From contig CAWJLG010000006.1 of assembly GCA_963843595.1 (NCBI GenBank), positions 194,770 to 258,769 on the forward strand: a stretch of DNA of 64,000 nt, in the 5' to 3' direction. The stretch comes from CAIWHR01 sp963843595 (lineage in GTDB: Bacteria; Pseudomonadota; Gammaproteobacteria; Burkholderiales; Casimicrobiaceae). The notes beneath the pieces were generated by a model. That model did not search any database. It had not been told where the DNA came from and saw nothing but the letters and a program-made list of their open reading frames with translations. Position numbers and translations under genes: made by a program. This document shows, piece after piece, positions 1-8,436 of the stretch (within the stretch, counting starts at the first letter, position 1; each line of letters opens with the position of its first letter).

Positions 1-1
1 G

Positions 2-670
2 GAGATCGTGGGCCTGATCGGGCCGAACGGCGCCGGAAAGAGCACGATGTTCAATCTGATCTCCGGCGCGCTGCGGCTGACCTCGGGCGACGTCGTCTTT
101 CGTGGCGAGTCGATCGGCGGGCGCAAGCCCTACCAGATCGCGCAGCGCGGCATCGGTCGCACCTTCCAGCACGTCAAGCTGATTCCGCAGATGAGCGTCC
201 TCGACAACGTCGCCCTCGGTGCCTACCTGCGGGGACGCGCCGACGTGACGCGCGCGGCGTTCCGCCTCGACCGCGCGGAGGAAGCGCGAACCCGGGCGGA
301 AGCCGCGCGGGCAATCGCGCGCGTCGGACTCGCTGCGCAGGTTCACGCGACCGCCGTGAGTCTGCCGCTCGGCAAACAGCGGATCGTCGAGATCGCCCGG
401 GCACTCGCCGCCGATCCGGCCCTGCTGCTGCTCGACGAGCCGGCCGCGGGGTTGCGCTTTCTCGAAAAGCAGGAGCTTGCCCAGCTGCTCCGGCAGCTGA
501 AGGCCGAGGGCATGACCGTTCTTCTCGTCGAGCACGACATGGATTTCGTGATGGAGCTCACCGACCGGCTCGTCGTGATGGATTTCGGCGAAAAGCTGGC
601 CGAAGGCCTGCCGGCAGACATTCAGCGCAATCCGGCGGTACTGGAGGCCTATCTCGGAGGCGTCGCATGA
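2..670 (+). CDS. livG: Branched-chain amino acid ABC transporter ATP-binding protein LivG (5' end outside window)
   Basis: This is one of the two cytoplasmic ATPases that power LIV-type import of branched-chain amino acids or related substrates. The reading frame is open from the first bases, so the start codon lies upstream of the window. The Walker A motif GPNGAGKS comes within the first 15 residues. It is followed by a LivG-style degenerate signature (LPLGKQR), Walker B with the catalytic Glu (LLLLDEPAAGL) and an H-loop His (LLVEHD). The gene ends in TGA overlapping the ATG of livF by four bases, so translation of the two is probably coupled. The permease and binding-protein genes presumably lie upstream. 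The substrate is inferred from family only. Confidence 0.93.
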   Translation, partial: EIVGLIGPNGAGKSTMFNLISGALRLTSGDVVFRGESIGGRKPYQIAQRGIGRTFQHVKLIPQMSVLDNVALGAYLRGRADVTRAAFRLDRAEEARTRAEAARAIARVGLAAQVHATAVSLPLGKQRIVEIARALAADPALLLLDEPAAGLRFLEKQELAQLLRQLKAEGMTVLLVEHDMDFVMELTDRLVVMDFGEKLAEGLPADIQRNPAVLEAYLGGVA

Positions 671-1440
671 CGGCGGCAACGGCGGCGCCGCTGCTCGACG
701 TCCAGCACTTGCGTGTCGCCTACGGCAAGGTCGAGGCCGTGCACGATATGTCACTGCGCGTGGCGCCCGGCACGATCGTCTCGGTGATCGGCCCCAACGG
801 CGCGGGCAAGACGACGCTGTTGGGGGCGATCATGGGTCTGTTGCCGGCCCGCGGCGACGTGACCTACCTTGGCGCGCGAGTGGGGGCCATGGCCGTGGAG
901 CAACGCGTCGCCCGTGGCCTGATCCTGGTCCCGGAGCGGCGCGAGCTGTTCGCAGCGATGAGCGTCGCGGACAACCTCGAACTCGGCGCTTTCCAGCGGG
1001 TTCGCCATGGCGAGCGCGACTGGAAGACGACGCTCGCCGAGGTCTACCACCGCTTCCCTCGTCTGCAGGAACGGCGCGACCAGCTGGCCGGCACGCTGTC
1101 CGGCGGCGAGCGGCAGATGCTGGCGATGGGACGGGCGATGATGGGCAAGCCGCGGCTGCTGCTGCTCGACGAGCCGTCCCTCGGTCTGGCGCCGCTGATC
1201 GTCCGCGAGATCTTCAGCATCATCTCGGCGCTGCGGTCCAGCGGCGTGGCGATCCTGCTGGTCGAGCAGAATGCCCGGGCGGCGCTGCAGGTATCCGATT
1301 ACGGCTACGTGCTCGAGACCGGAGAACTCGCCCTCGAAGGGCCCAGCGTCGAGCTCGCCGCGAATCCGCGGGTCGCCGCGACGTATCTGGGCAAGGGCGC
1401 CGCGACACACGCGGCGGGGCGGACGTCCGTCCAGCCTTAG
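667..1440 (+). CDS. livF: Branched-chain amino acid ABC transporter ATP-binding protein LivF
   Basis: This 257-residue protein is the second ATPase of the LIV-type importer and pairs with LivG. Walker A (GPNGAGKTT) is at residues 42-50, the signature LSGGERQ at about 144-150 and Walker B (LLLLDE) at 164-169. The switch position reads LLVEQN, with Gln instead of His, as is usual in LivF. The ATG lies inside the livG stop (ATGA at 667-670). The C-terminal 20 or so residues after the conserved YLG are a short low-complexity tail. No transporter gene follows, so livF ends the operon. Confidence 0.94.
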   Translation: MTAATAAPLLDVQHLRVAYGKVEAVHDMSLRVAPGTIVSVIGPNGAGKTTLLGAIMGLLPARGDVTYLGARVGAMAVEQRVARGLILVPERRELFAAMSVADNLELGAFQRVRHGERDWKTTLAEVYHRFPRLQERRDQLAGTLSGGERQMLAMGRAMMGKPRLLLLDEPSLGLAPLIVREIFSIISALRSSGVAILLVEQNARAALQVSDYGYVLETGELALEGPSVELAANPRVAATYLGKGAATHAAGRTSVQP

Positions 1441-1588
1441 CGGCCGCCCGTCCACCGGCAGCTTGCCGCCGGGGAGCGGAACCCCTGACAATAGGTGCAT
1501 GGCGGCCGGCCGATGACACGGCCGCCGAGCCGCAATCACCTTGGCGACCGGCGCGTCGTTCGCGTTCGGGCCGATTCGAAGGAATGCT

Positions 1589-3052
1589 GTGACCGATCTT
1601 TCACTACCCCCGGTGAGCGGCGCCTTGCTCGCCGAAGCCGAGCGGCTGCTGCTCGCGCCGGCCGGTCTCGATCGCGCGCAGCTGTCGCGGGTGCTGGCGT
1701 CGATCCACACCCACGACGTCGACTTCGCCGATCTGTATTTCCAGTACTCGCGAATGGAGAGCTGGAGCCTCGAGGAAGGCATCGTCAAGTCCGGGTCGTT
1801 CAGCATCGATCGCGGCGTGGGCATCCGCGCCGTCCATGGCGAGAAGCAGGCGTTCGCCTACTCGGACGACATCACGCTGCCGGCGCTCGAGGAAGCCGCC
1901 GCTGCGGCGCGCGCGATCGGCCGCCAGGGGCAGTCGGCGGTGGCGGCGCTCGAGCGCGTGGGCGCGGCGCACTCGCTCTATGCCCCGCGGGATCCGGTCG
2001 CTTCGCTGCCCGAGGAGGCGAAGGTCGCCCTCCTCGAGCGGCTCGAAAAGATGGCCCGCGCGCGCGATCCGCGCGTCGTCCAGGTCATGGCGTCGCTTGC
2101 CGGCGAGTACGAGGCGGTGCTCGTGGCGCGCAGCGACGGCCTTCTCGCCGCCGACGTGCGGCCGCTGGTGCGGGTCTCGGTGAACGTCATCGTCGAGGAG
2201 AACGGCCGCCGGGAGCAGGGTCATGCCGGCGGTGGCGGGCGTTTCGACTACGCGTACTTCACCGACGAGGTGCTTGCCGGATACGCGGAACAGGCGGTGG
2301 GTCAGGCGGTCCTCAATCTCGGCGCACGCGAGGCGCCCGCGGGGACGATGACCGTCGTGCTCGGGCATGGCTGGCCGGGCATCCTGCTGCACGAGGCGAT
2401 CGGCCACGGTCTCGAGGGCGATTTCAATCGCAAGGGCACGAGCGCCTTCTCGGGGCGTGTCGGCCAGCGCGTGGCCGCCAAAGGGATCACCGTCGTCGAC
2501 GATGGCACGATCGACCGGCGGCGCGGCTCGCTCAACGTCGACGACGAGGGCAATCCGACGCAACGCACGGTGCTGATCGAGGACGGCGTGCTCAAGGGCT
2601 ACATGCAGGATCGCCTCAACGCACGGCTGATGGGCGTGGCCCCGACCGGCAACGGCCGGCGCGAGTCCTTTGCCTACCTGCCGATGCCGCGGATGACCAA
2701 CACGATCATGCTTGCCGGGGAGCACGATCCTGCCGAGATCATCGCCTCCGTTGCGGACGGACTCTACGCCGTCAATTTCGGCGGCGGCCAGGTCGACATC
2801 ACCAGCGGCAAGTTCGTGTTTTCGGCGGCCGAGGCCTGGAAGATCGAGGGCGGCAAGCTCGCCTACCCGATAAAGGGCGCCACGCTCATCGGCAACGGGC
2901 CGGACGCGCTGACGCGGGTGTCGATGGTCGGCCGCGACCTCGAGATGGACAGCGGCGTGGGTACCTGCGGCAAGGACGGGCAGAGCGTGCCGGTGGGCGT
3001 GGGCCAGCCGACACTGCGGATCGACGGATTGACCGTCGGTGGCACCGCCTAG
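1589..3052 (+). CDS. tldD: Metalloprotease TldD
   Basis: TldD is the zinc-metallopeptidase half of the TldD/TldE(PmbA) heterodimer, which degrades unfolded peptides and matures some RiPPs. The 487-residue product matches the family length of about 480. The HExxxH-type motif HEAIGHGLEGD sits near residue 268 and the conserved Cys of GTCGKDGQ, expected as a third metal ligand, near residue 461. The frame stays open upstream to a TTG at 1541. I prefer the GTG at 1589 because AAGGA at 1579-1583 is well spaced before it and similarity to TldD starts there. The partner tldE is not in the window. Confidence 0.93.
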   Translation: MTDLSLPPVSGALLAEAERLLLAPAGLDRAQLSRVLASIHTHDVDFADLYFQYSRMESWSLEEGIVKSGSFSIDRGVGIRAVHGEKQAFAYSDDITLPALEEAAAAARAIGRQGQSAVAALERVGAAHSLYAPRDPVASLPEEAKVALLERLEKMARARDPRVVQVMASLAGEYEAVLVARSDGLLAADVRPLVRVSVNVIVEENGRREQGHAGGGGRFDYAYFTDEVLAGYAEQAVGQAVLNLGAREAPAGTMTVVLGHGWPGILLHEAIGHGLEGDFNRKGTSAFSGRVGQRVAAKGITVVDDGTIDRRRGSLNVDDEGNPTQRTVLIEDGVLKGYMQDRLNARLMGVAPTGNGRRESFAYLPMPRMTNTIMLAGEHDPAEIIASVADGLYAVNFGGGQVDITSGKFVFSAAEAWKIEGGKLAYPIKGATLIGNGPDALTRVSMVGRDLEMDSGVGTCGKDGQSVPVGVGQPTLRIDGLTVGGTA

Positions 3053-3083
3053 CGGCGGCACCGGTGTCGGCAAAGGGAGTCGG

Positions 3084-4037
3084 ATGGGTACGATGGCGGT
3101 CTCGGTGATTCGCGGGTGGCTCGCGGCGAGCGGCATGCTGGCGGCACTCGCCTTCGCGTCAGTCGCCCAGGCAACACCGGTCGAAATGTCGGGGGTCATC
3201 AGCTATTCGCCGCCCGGAAGCGCCGTGACGCTGCACGTCGATCGCATCGACAACTATTCGCCGACCGACCGCTCGGGGACGCTGCGGCTCGAGCTGTGGG
3301 CGTTTTCGACACCGCACACCGGGACGACACAGATCGGATACCCGCTCGCCCGTTGCACGCTCGGCACGCTGTCCGCGAACAGCTATCTCCCGAACGTCGA
3401 ATGCGCGACCCCTTATGTGCCACCGCCGCCGGGCGTCTGGTACTTCACGCTATTCCTTACCGAGTACACGGCGGGCCCCGCCAACGACGGCTTCGATCCG
3501 CAGGACTCCGTCAATTTCCCGAACCCGGTGGTGATCAACGATGCCGTCCCGCCGGCGACCGCGGTTGCCGTCGAGTACTACTGGGCGACACGCGATCACT
3601 ATTTCGTGACCGCGAATCCCGCCGAGATCGCGGCACTGGACGCGTCACCGCCGGGGGGCTGGGTGCGCACGGGGTGGACGTTCGGCGCCTACGCCGGGCC
3701 GACCACCGGAGCGAGCCCCGTGTGTCGGTTCTACATTCCGCCGATCTACGGCGACTCGCACTACTACTCCGCGTCACCCGCCGAGTGCGCGGCGGTCCGC
3801 ACAGCCTTTCCGGGCTTCATCCTCGAGGCGCCCGACGTGTTCGACATCGTGCTGCCGGACATGACGACGGGCGCCTGTCCGACCGGCAGCATCCCCGTCT
3901 ACCGGCTGTGGAACAACCGCGCGGACACGAATCATCGCTACACGACGAGCGTCGTCGTGCGCAACCAGATGCTGGCGCAGGGCTACGTCGCCGAGGGTTA
4001 TGGCCCCGACATCGTGTCGATGTGCGCGCCGCAGTAG
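3084..4037 (+). CDS. Secreted protein with DUF5648-like repeats (paralog 1)
   Basis: This 317-residue protein of unknown function has an N-terminal signal peptide (hydrophobic core then ASVAQA before the mature part). A variable domain of about 130 residues follows, then a C-terminal half made of aromatic-rich repeats: EYYWATRDHYFVT, then CRFY...DSHYYSAS, then VYRLWNNR.DTNHRYTTS. These match what I know of the DUF5648 repeat, common in Betaproteobacteria. The ATG at 3084 has AAGGGAG about 5 bases upstream; a longer open frame from 3039 would overlap tldD. The next gene is a tandem paralog sharing the same C-terminal layout. The name rests on pattern recognition. Confidence 0.72.
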   Translation: MGTMAVSVIRGWLAASGMLAALAFASVAQATPVEMSGVISYSPPGSAVTLHVDRIDNYSPTDRSGTLRLELWAFSTPHTGTTQIGYPLARCTLGTLSANSYLPNVECATPYVPPPPGVWYFTLFLTEYTAGPANDGFDPQDSVNFPNPVVINDAVPPATAVAVEYYWATRDHYFVTANPAEIAALDASPPGGWVRTGWTFGAYAGPTTGASPVCRFYIPPIYGDSHYYSASPAECAAVRTAFPGFILEAPDVFDIVLPDMTTGACPTGSIPVYRLWNNRADTNHRYTTSVVVRNQMLAQGYVAEGYGPDIVSMCAPQ

Positions 4038-4078
4038 CCGGGCGCGCACTCGTGCGTACCCATGAGAGGAGAAAGTCG

Positions 4079-5047
4079 ATGCAAAACCTAATCTCTGGCG
4101 CGCTTCGGCGCCGTGTGTCGGCGCTCGCATTGGCCGCGAGTCTCCTTGCTCCGTCCGTCGCCGCGGCCGCGACGATCGTGATCATCGGCAGCCCTTCGTA
4201 CACCTACGACCTTGCGACGGGGCTTGCCACGTTCAACGTCTACCGCATCGACAACACGTCGTTCGACGGAAGTGCCGCCACGGTACGGCTCGAGCTCTGG
4301 GCGTACGCGAAGACCTACACCGGGGCTTCCCAGCCGGGATATCGGTTGGCGATCTGCTCGCCCGCCGAAACGCTTGCGCCGCTGACGTACATCAGCGACA
4401 TCCGCTGCAAGGCGCTTCCGTTCACGCCACCGCCCGACGGCACCTGGACCCTCGCATTGCAGGTCACCGAATTCACCGGCGCACCGACCAACGACGGCTA
4501 CTCCTTGCGCGACTACCGCAGCTTCGATCCACAGGTCACCTTCGGCGACCCGCGGCCGCCTACCACACTCGTCGCCGTCGAATATTACTGGGCCGCGCGC
4601 GATCACTACTTCATCACGGCGGCGCCGGCCGAGATCGCCGCGCTCGACGCGTCCCCCCCGGGGGGATGGCTGCGCACCGGCGCGAGCTTCCCTGTCTACG
4701 AGAAGCAGCTCGAGGGCACGAATCCCGTTTGCCGGTTCTACCTCCCGCCGGAGTTCGGCGACTCGCACTACTACTCGGCGTCGCCGGACGAGTGCGCGGC
4801 GGTGAGGGCGAAGTATCCGGGATTCACGTACGAGGCGCCGAACGTGTTCTACGTTCCGCTGCCCGACACGCTCGCGGGCGTGTGCCCGCCCGGGACCTCG
4901 ATCGTCTACCGCCTCTGGAACAACCGGGTGGACACCAATCACCGCTACACGACCAGCGTGACGCTGGTCCAGCAGACGCTGGCACGCGGCTACGTGCTGG
5001 AGGGCTACGGGCTCACGTCTGCGGCGATGTGCGCGCCGCCTTACTAG
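4079..5047 (+). CDS. Secreted protein with DUF5648-like repeats (paralog 2)
   Basis: This 322-residue protein is the tandem paralog of the upstream gene. It has a signal peptide (SLLAPSVAAA then ATIVI), a divergent N-terminal domain and a closely matching C-terminal half (EYYWAARDHYFIT, CRFYLPP.FGDSHYYSAS, YRLWNNRVDTNHRYTTS). Start ATG 4079 is preceded by the strong ribosome site AGAGGAGAAAG. The gap to paralog 1 is only 41 bases, so the pair is probably co-transcribed. The function is unknown; a cell-surface or extracellular role is inferred from the signal peptide and absence of catalytic motifs. It ends 13 bases from the convergent next gene. Confidence 0.72.
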   Translation: MQNLISGALRRRVSALALAASLLAPSVAAAATIVIIGSPSYTYDLATGLATFNVYRIDNTSFDGSAATVRLELWAYAKTYTGASQPGYRLAICSPAETLAPLTYISDIRCKALPFTPPPDGTWTLALQVTEFTGAPTNDGYSLRDYRSFDPQVTFGDPRPPTTLVAVEYYWAARDHYFITAAPAEIAALDASPPGGWLRTGASFPVYEKQLEGTNPVCRFYLPPEFGDSHYYSASPDECAAVRAKYPGFTYEAPNVFYVPLPDTLAGVCPPGTSIVYRLWNNRVDTNHRYTTSVTLVQQTLARGYVLEGYGLTSAAMCAPPY

Positions 5048-5060
5048 GCGTTTCCGATCG

Positions 5061-5495
5061 TCAATGCAGCGGCCCGGAAGGCGCCGCGGCGGGCACCGCG
5101 GGCGCGGGTGAGGCGTGGTGCATCACCATCCGCCAGCCCGAGGGCGTGCGCAGGAACACGTTGGTGACGAACGCGGCGCCGCGCGGCGCGCCGTCGCCGC
5201 CGGTGGAGACGTGTTCGATCGCGCTCTGCATCGCGAGTCCCACCGTGTCGATGACGACGATCTGGTCGAGGCGAAACTTGAGTCGCGTGTCGCCGGCGAA
5301 GAGCTGCTCCCAGCCGGCGCGCACCGCGTCGTAGCCGACGAGGCGGGTCCCGCCCGGGTGCACGCAGACGATCTCCTCGTCTTCCGCCCAGGTCGCCATC
5401 ATCGCGTCGGCGTCGCGCGCCTCGAACGCCTGATAGAACGCGAGTGCCGCGTCGGACGGGGTCGTGTAGATCGGCGGCGTGCGGGCCTTGGCCAT
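5061..5495 (-). CDS. NTF2-like / SnoaL-like domain protein
   Basis: This 144-residue protein has the cone-shaped NTF2-like fold signature: an N-terminal helix pair (DAALAFYQAFEARDADAMMATWAEDEE), a central loop VCVHPGGTRLVGYDAVRAGW and C-terminal strands ending in TPSGWRMVMHHASP. Members act as small enzymes or ligand-binding proteins and the substrate cannot be told from sequence. I chose the ATG at 5495; an upstream TTG would overlap waaF. The C-terminus is a 14-residue Ala/Pro-rich tail. The gene follows waaF closely on the same strand and may be co-transcribed with it. Confidence 0.75.
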   Translation of the reverse strand: MAKARTPPIYTTPSDAALAFYQAFEARDADAMMATWAEDEEIVCVHPGGTRLVGYDAVRAGWEQLFAGDTRLKFRLDQIVVIDTVGLAMQSAIEHVSTGGDGAPRGAAFVTNVFLRTPSGWRMVMHHASPAPAVPAAAPSGPLH

Positions 5496-5515
5496 GGCGG
5501 ATGGGACGGTAGGGG

Positions 5516-6571
5516 TCAATCCGGTTCGTCGCGCGCCGCATCGTCGCGGGCAAGCACCAGCGCGTCGCGCGCCAGATCATACACGCTGCGGGGCGCGAGA
5601 TCCCGCATGCACCGGAAATGCTTGAGCGGGCACTCGCGCTTGAAGCAGGGGCTGCAGGCGATGTCGATTCGGGCGATCTTCGCCACCGTCGAGATCGGCG
5701 GCGTGTAGACCGGAGACGAGGAACCGAACAGCGCGACCAATGGCGTGCCCACCGCGGCAGCGGCGTGCATGAGCCCGGAGTCGTTGCTGACCACGATCTT
5801 TGCAATGGAAAGCAGATCGATGGCGGTGCCAATGTCGGTGTGCCCGGTCAGATCGATCAGGTGGCGCGCGGCATCGCCGGACGCCTCGCGCACCGACGCG
5901 GCGGCAAGCCTGTCGTTCGGAGAACCGACGAGCCATACCTGCATCCCGTCGTTGAGGAAGCGCGCGGCGAGTTCCGCGAAATGGGTGGGCGGCCAGCGCT
6001 TCGCGGGGCCGTACTCCGCCCCCGGGCAGAGGATGGCCACCGGTTTGCCAAGCGCCAGGCCGAGAGCGCGGATCGCTGCGTCGCGATTGGCGGCGTCGGG
6101 CACGAGCACCGGCGCCGGCGGGAACGGCACCAGTTCTCCGGGCGCCGCTGCCAGTGCCACGAAGCGATCGACGAGGCGCGGCAACGCCTTGCGGTCGAGC
6201 CGGCGCACGTCGTTGAGCAGACCCCAGCGGCCCTCGCCGCGATAACCGGTCCGGTGGGGAATCCGGGCAAGCCACGGGACGAGCGCCGATTTCCACGAGT
6301 TCGGCAGCACGATCGCGCGCCCATAGCCGTTGGGCTGAAGCCCCCGGGCCAGCGCCTTGCGCGCCGCCCAGGCGAAGCGGCCGTGGCCGGTCGTGCTCTC
6401 GACGACGCGGCGCACACCGCGGATCCGCGCGTACACCGGTGCGCACCAGGGCGGCGCCAGCACGTCGACGACGGGATCCGTGTACGGCTCGCGCAGCAGC
6501 GCGATCAGGGGCTCGGAAAGAATCGCGTCGCCCACCCAGGACGGCGCGACGATCAGGATGCGCTCGGTCAT
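5516..6571 (-). CDS. waaF: ADP-heptose:LPS heptosyltransferase II
   Basis: This GT9 glycosyltransferase adds the second heptose to the inner core of lipopolysaccharide on the cytoplasmic side of the inner membrane. The 351 residues match the family length. The N-terminus has the WaaF motif SWVGDAILSEPLI with the presumed catalytic Asp15. The donor-site motif GAEYGPAKRWP and the signature SNDSGLMHAAAAVGTPLVALFG follow. A Cys-containing C-terminal segment (CSPCFKRECPLKHFRCM) is also typical. The order ilvE, zinc-ribbon gene, waaF on one strand is what I would expect in Betaproteobacteria. Confidence 0.93.
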   Translation of the reverse strand: MTERILIVAPSWVGDAILSEPLIALLREPYTDPVVDVLAPPWCAPVYARIRGVRRVVESTTGHGRFAWAARKALARGLQPNGYGRAIVLPNSWKSALVPWLARIPHRTGYRGEGRWGLLNDVRRLDRKALPRLVDRFVALAAAPGELVPFPPAPVLVPDAANRDAAIRALGLALGKPVAILCPGAEYGPAKRWPPTHFAELAARFLNDGMQVWLVGSPNDRLAAASVREASGDAARHLIDLTGHTDIGTAIDLLSIAKIVVSNDSGLMHAAAAVGTPLVALFGSSSPVYTPPISTVAKIARIDIACSPCFKRECPLKHFRCMRDLAPRSVYDLARDALVLARDDAARDEPD

Positions 6572-6656
6572 CGCAGCGCCGGCGCCCGGTCCGCGCAGGA
6601 AACGCGCATGCAGGGCAGGGCGCTCTCGGCGAGCGGCGCCATGCCGCGCATGATCG

Positions 6657-6857
6657 TCAGTGACCGCTGCCCTTCGCCGGCTCGCCCGCGAGCCGATAGC
6701 GGGTGCCGCAGTAGGGGCACATCGCCTCGCCGGTGGCCGCGACGTCGAGAAAGACGCGCGGATGGCTCGACCACAGCGGCATCTGCGGGTTGGGACAGTA
6801 CACCGGGAGGTCCGCGGGTTGCACGGCGACCGCCGGCGCGTCCTTGACGTTCGCCAT
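6657..6857 (-). CDS. Zinc-finger (zf-CHCC type) domain protein
   Basis: This 66-residue protein resembles the zf-CHCC/NDUFS6-like zinc-binding family. The pattern runs Cys (VYCPNP), His (SSHPRVFLD), then CPYC near the C-terminus, giving a C-x-H-x-CxxC zinc site. The biological role in bacteria is unclear. The gene starts at the ATG 6857 next to the end of ilvE (stop at 6860-6862); a GTG two codons upstream would overlap the ilvE TGA. The near-overlap suggests co-translation with ilvE. Confidence 0.82.
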   Translation of the reverse strand: MANVKDAPAVAVQPADLPVYCPNPQMPLWSSHPRVFLDVAATGEAMCPYCGTRYRLAGEPAKGSGH

Positions 6858-6859
6858 GG

Positions 6860-7783
6860 TCACACGTGAGAAAGCCAGGCCTGCTTCGACGGATTGCGTC
6901 CGTTCACCGTGTCGAAGTAGGTCGCCTGCAACTTGGCCGTGATCGGGCCGCGCGCGCCTTCCCCGATCGGCCGGTTGTCGAGCTCGCGGATCGGCGTGAC
7001 CTCGGCGGCGGTGCCGGTGAAGAAGGCCTCGTCGGCGATGTAGAACTCGTCACGGGTGATCCGCCGCTCGACCACCGGGATGCCGAGCTCGGCGGCGAAC
7101 GCGATGATCGTCCGGCGCGTGATGCCGTTCAGTCCACCGCTGGAGAGATCGGGCGTGTGCAGCGTGCCATTGCGCACCAGGAACACGTTCTCGCCCGAGC
7201 CCTGGCAGACGAAGCCCTGCGGGTCGAGGAGCATCGCTTCCTCGTAGCCGTCGTGCGTGGCCTCCTGGTTCGCGAGAATCGAGACCGCGTAGTTGCAGAC
7301 GGCCTTGGCGTTGCACATCGTGACGTTGGGGTGGTGGTGCGTGAACGACGAGGTCTTGACGCGGATGCCCTTCTCGATGGCCTCGGCGCCGAGGTAGGCG
7401 CCCCACGGCCAGACGGCGACGGCCACGCGCACGGGGTTCGACTTCGCGGCGACACCCATCGCCTGCGAGCCGTAGAACGCGATCGGGCGGATGTAACCCG
7501 ACTCGAGTCCGTTCTCGCGCACGCAAGCGAGCTGCGCGGCGTCGAGCTCGTCCTTCGTGTACGGGATCTTCATCCCGAAGATCTGCGCGGACTGGAACAA
7601 CCGTTCGGTGTGGTCGCGCAGGCGGAAGATGGCCGTACCGCCGGGCGTCTTGTAGGCGCGCACGCCCTCGAACACGCCCATCCCGTAATGCAACGTATGC
7701 GTCAGCACGTGGGTCGTGGCCTCGCGCCACGGCACCATCTTGCCGTCGTACCAGATCCATCCATCGCGGTCTGCCATCGACAT
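6860..7783 (-). CDS. ilvE: Branched-chain amino acid aminotransferase
   Basis: IlvE is a PLP-dependent fold-IV aminotransferase that carries out the last step of Val, Leu and Ile synthesis and the first step of their breakdown. The 307 residues match the E. coli enzyme. The N-terminal signature LHYGMGVFEGVRAYKT is present, the PLP-lysine is K160 in NAKAVCNY, and C-terminal motifs SSGGLNGITRRT and EAFFTGTAAEVTPI are intact. A strong ribosome site (AGGAGGG) precedes the ATG. It is the first gene of the minus-strand run ilvE, zf-CHCC, waaF. The window opens with a branched-chain amino acid transporter but no direct link is shown. Confidence 0.95.
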   Translation of the reverse strand: MSMADRDGWIWYDGKMVPWREATTHVLTHTLHYGMGVFEGVRAYKTPGGTAIFRLRDHTERLFQSAQIFGMKIPYTKDELDAAQLACVRENGLESGYIRPIAFYGSQAMGVAAKSNPVRVAVAVWPWGAYLGAEAIEKGIRVKTSSFTHHHPNVTMCNAKAVCNYAVSILANQEATHDGYEEAMLLDPQGFVCQGSGENVFLVRNGTLHTPDLSSGGLNGITRRTIIAFAAELGIPVVERRITRDEFYIADEAFFTGTAAEVTPIRELDNRPIGEGARGPITAKLQATYFDTVNGRNPSKQAWLSHV

Positions 7784-7894
7784 GGCGGCCCTCCTGCAGC
7801 GAAACTTCGATTCTAGCCGAAATTGCCGGCGCTCCCGGGTGCCTGTCCCGGCCGGACCGCGAAGGCGATTGCCGCGCGGCCGGCAACGGGGCAG

Positions 7895-7919
7895 AATAGG
7901 TCAACACCAATGACCTATT
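7895..7919. promoter_or_regulatory. 25-bp perfect palindrome, candidate MarR-family operator
   Basis: Arms AATAGGTCA (7895-7903) and TGACCTATT (7911-7919) are exact inverted repeats around a 7-base spacer. The site lies in the divergent gap between ilvE and the marR-like gene, about 30 bases before the latter. MarR proteins commonly bind such palindromes to repress their own promoter, so autoregulation is the simplest reading. Binding is not shown. Confidence 0.6.
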
Positions 7920-7947
7920 TGTCGGACTCTAGGGCGCCGGCGGAGGT

Positions 7948-8436
7948 ATGTCAATATGGTTGACGCATATGCGTGAGCCGGCGCGGCAGGCCGAGCTCAA
8001 CGCGGCGATCGAGCTGATGCACTTCGGCTACCGCGCGATGGTGGCCAAGCCCGATCGCGTGCTCGCGGCGCGCGGATTGTCCCGCGTTCACCACCGGATC
8101 CTCTACTTCGTGGCCCGGCTGCCGCGGCCGTCGGTGAACGAACTGCTGCGCACGCTGGCGGTTTCGAAGCAGGCGCTCAATGGCCCGCTGCGCGATCTGT
8201 ACGCGCAGCAGCTCATCGCGTTCGAACGCGCCGCGGAGGACGCGCGCGTGAAACGGCTGGCGCTGACGCCCGCGGGAAGGCGGCTGGAAGGCAGGCTGTC
8301 CGCATTGCAGCGCCAGCAGTTCGAGGCGGTCTTTGCGGCCGCAGGTCCCACCGCGGAGGCGGGATGGCGCGCGGCGATGGCCCTGCTTGCGGCGCCCGAG
8401 CTCGCGCGCGCGGGTCGGGCGCTACCGCACGGCTGA
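7948..8436 (+). CDS. MarR-family transcriptional regulator
   Basis: This 162-residue winged-helix protein has the MarR layout: an N-terminal dimerisation helix (ELNAAIELMHFGYRAMV), a helix-turn-helix around SVNELLRTLAVSKQALNGPLRDL, the wing with RVKRLALTPAGRRL, and a C-terminal helix. The ligand is unknown. The start is uncertain: the ATG at 7948 has GGAGG only one base before it, while TTG 7960 and ATG 7969 (MREPARQ) are in frame with GGAGG at 13 and 22 bases. Perfect palindromes lie at 7895-7919 and over the start region (7950-7964). The 3' end overlaps the convergent glnE by 15 bases. Confidence 0.85.
   Translation: MSIWLTHMREPARQAELNAAIELMHFGYRAMVAKPDRVLAARGLSRVHHRILYFVARLPRPSVNELLRTLAVSKQALNGPLRDLYAQQLIAFERAAEDARVKRLALTPAGRRLEGRLSALQRQQFEAVFAAAGPTAEAGWRAAMALLAAPELARAGRALPHG
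7950..7964. promoter_or_regulatory. Small inverted repeat over the marR-like start region
   Basis: GTCAA (7950-7954) and TTGAC (7960-7964) form an exact 5-base inverted repeat with a 5-base spacer immediately after the GGAGG ribosome site. It could be a secondary operator or a translation-control hairpin. It is short enough to occur by chance; the core GTCA resembles that of the 7895-7919 palindrome. Confidence 0.35.
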
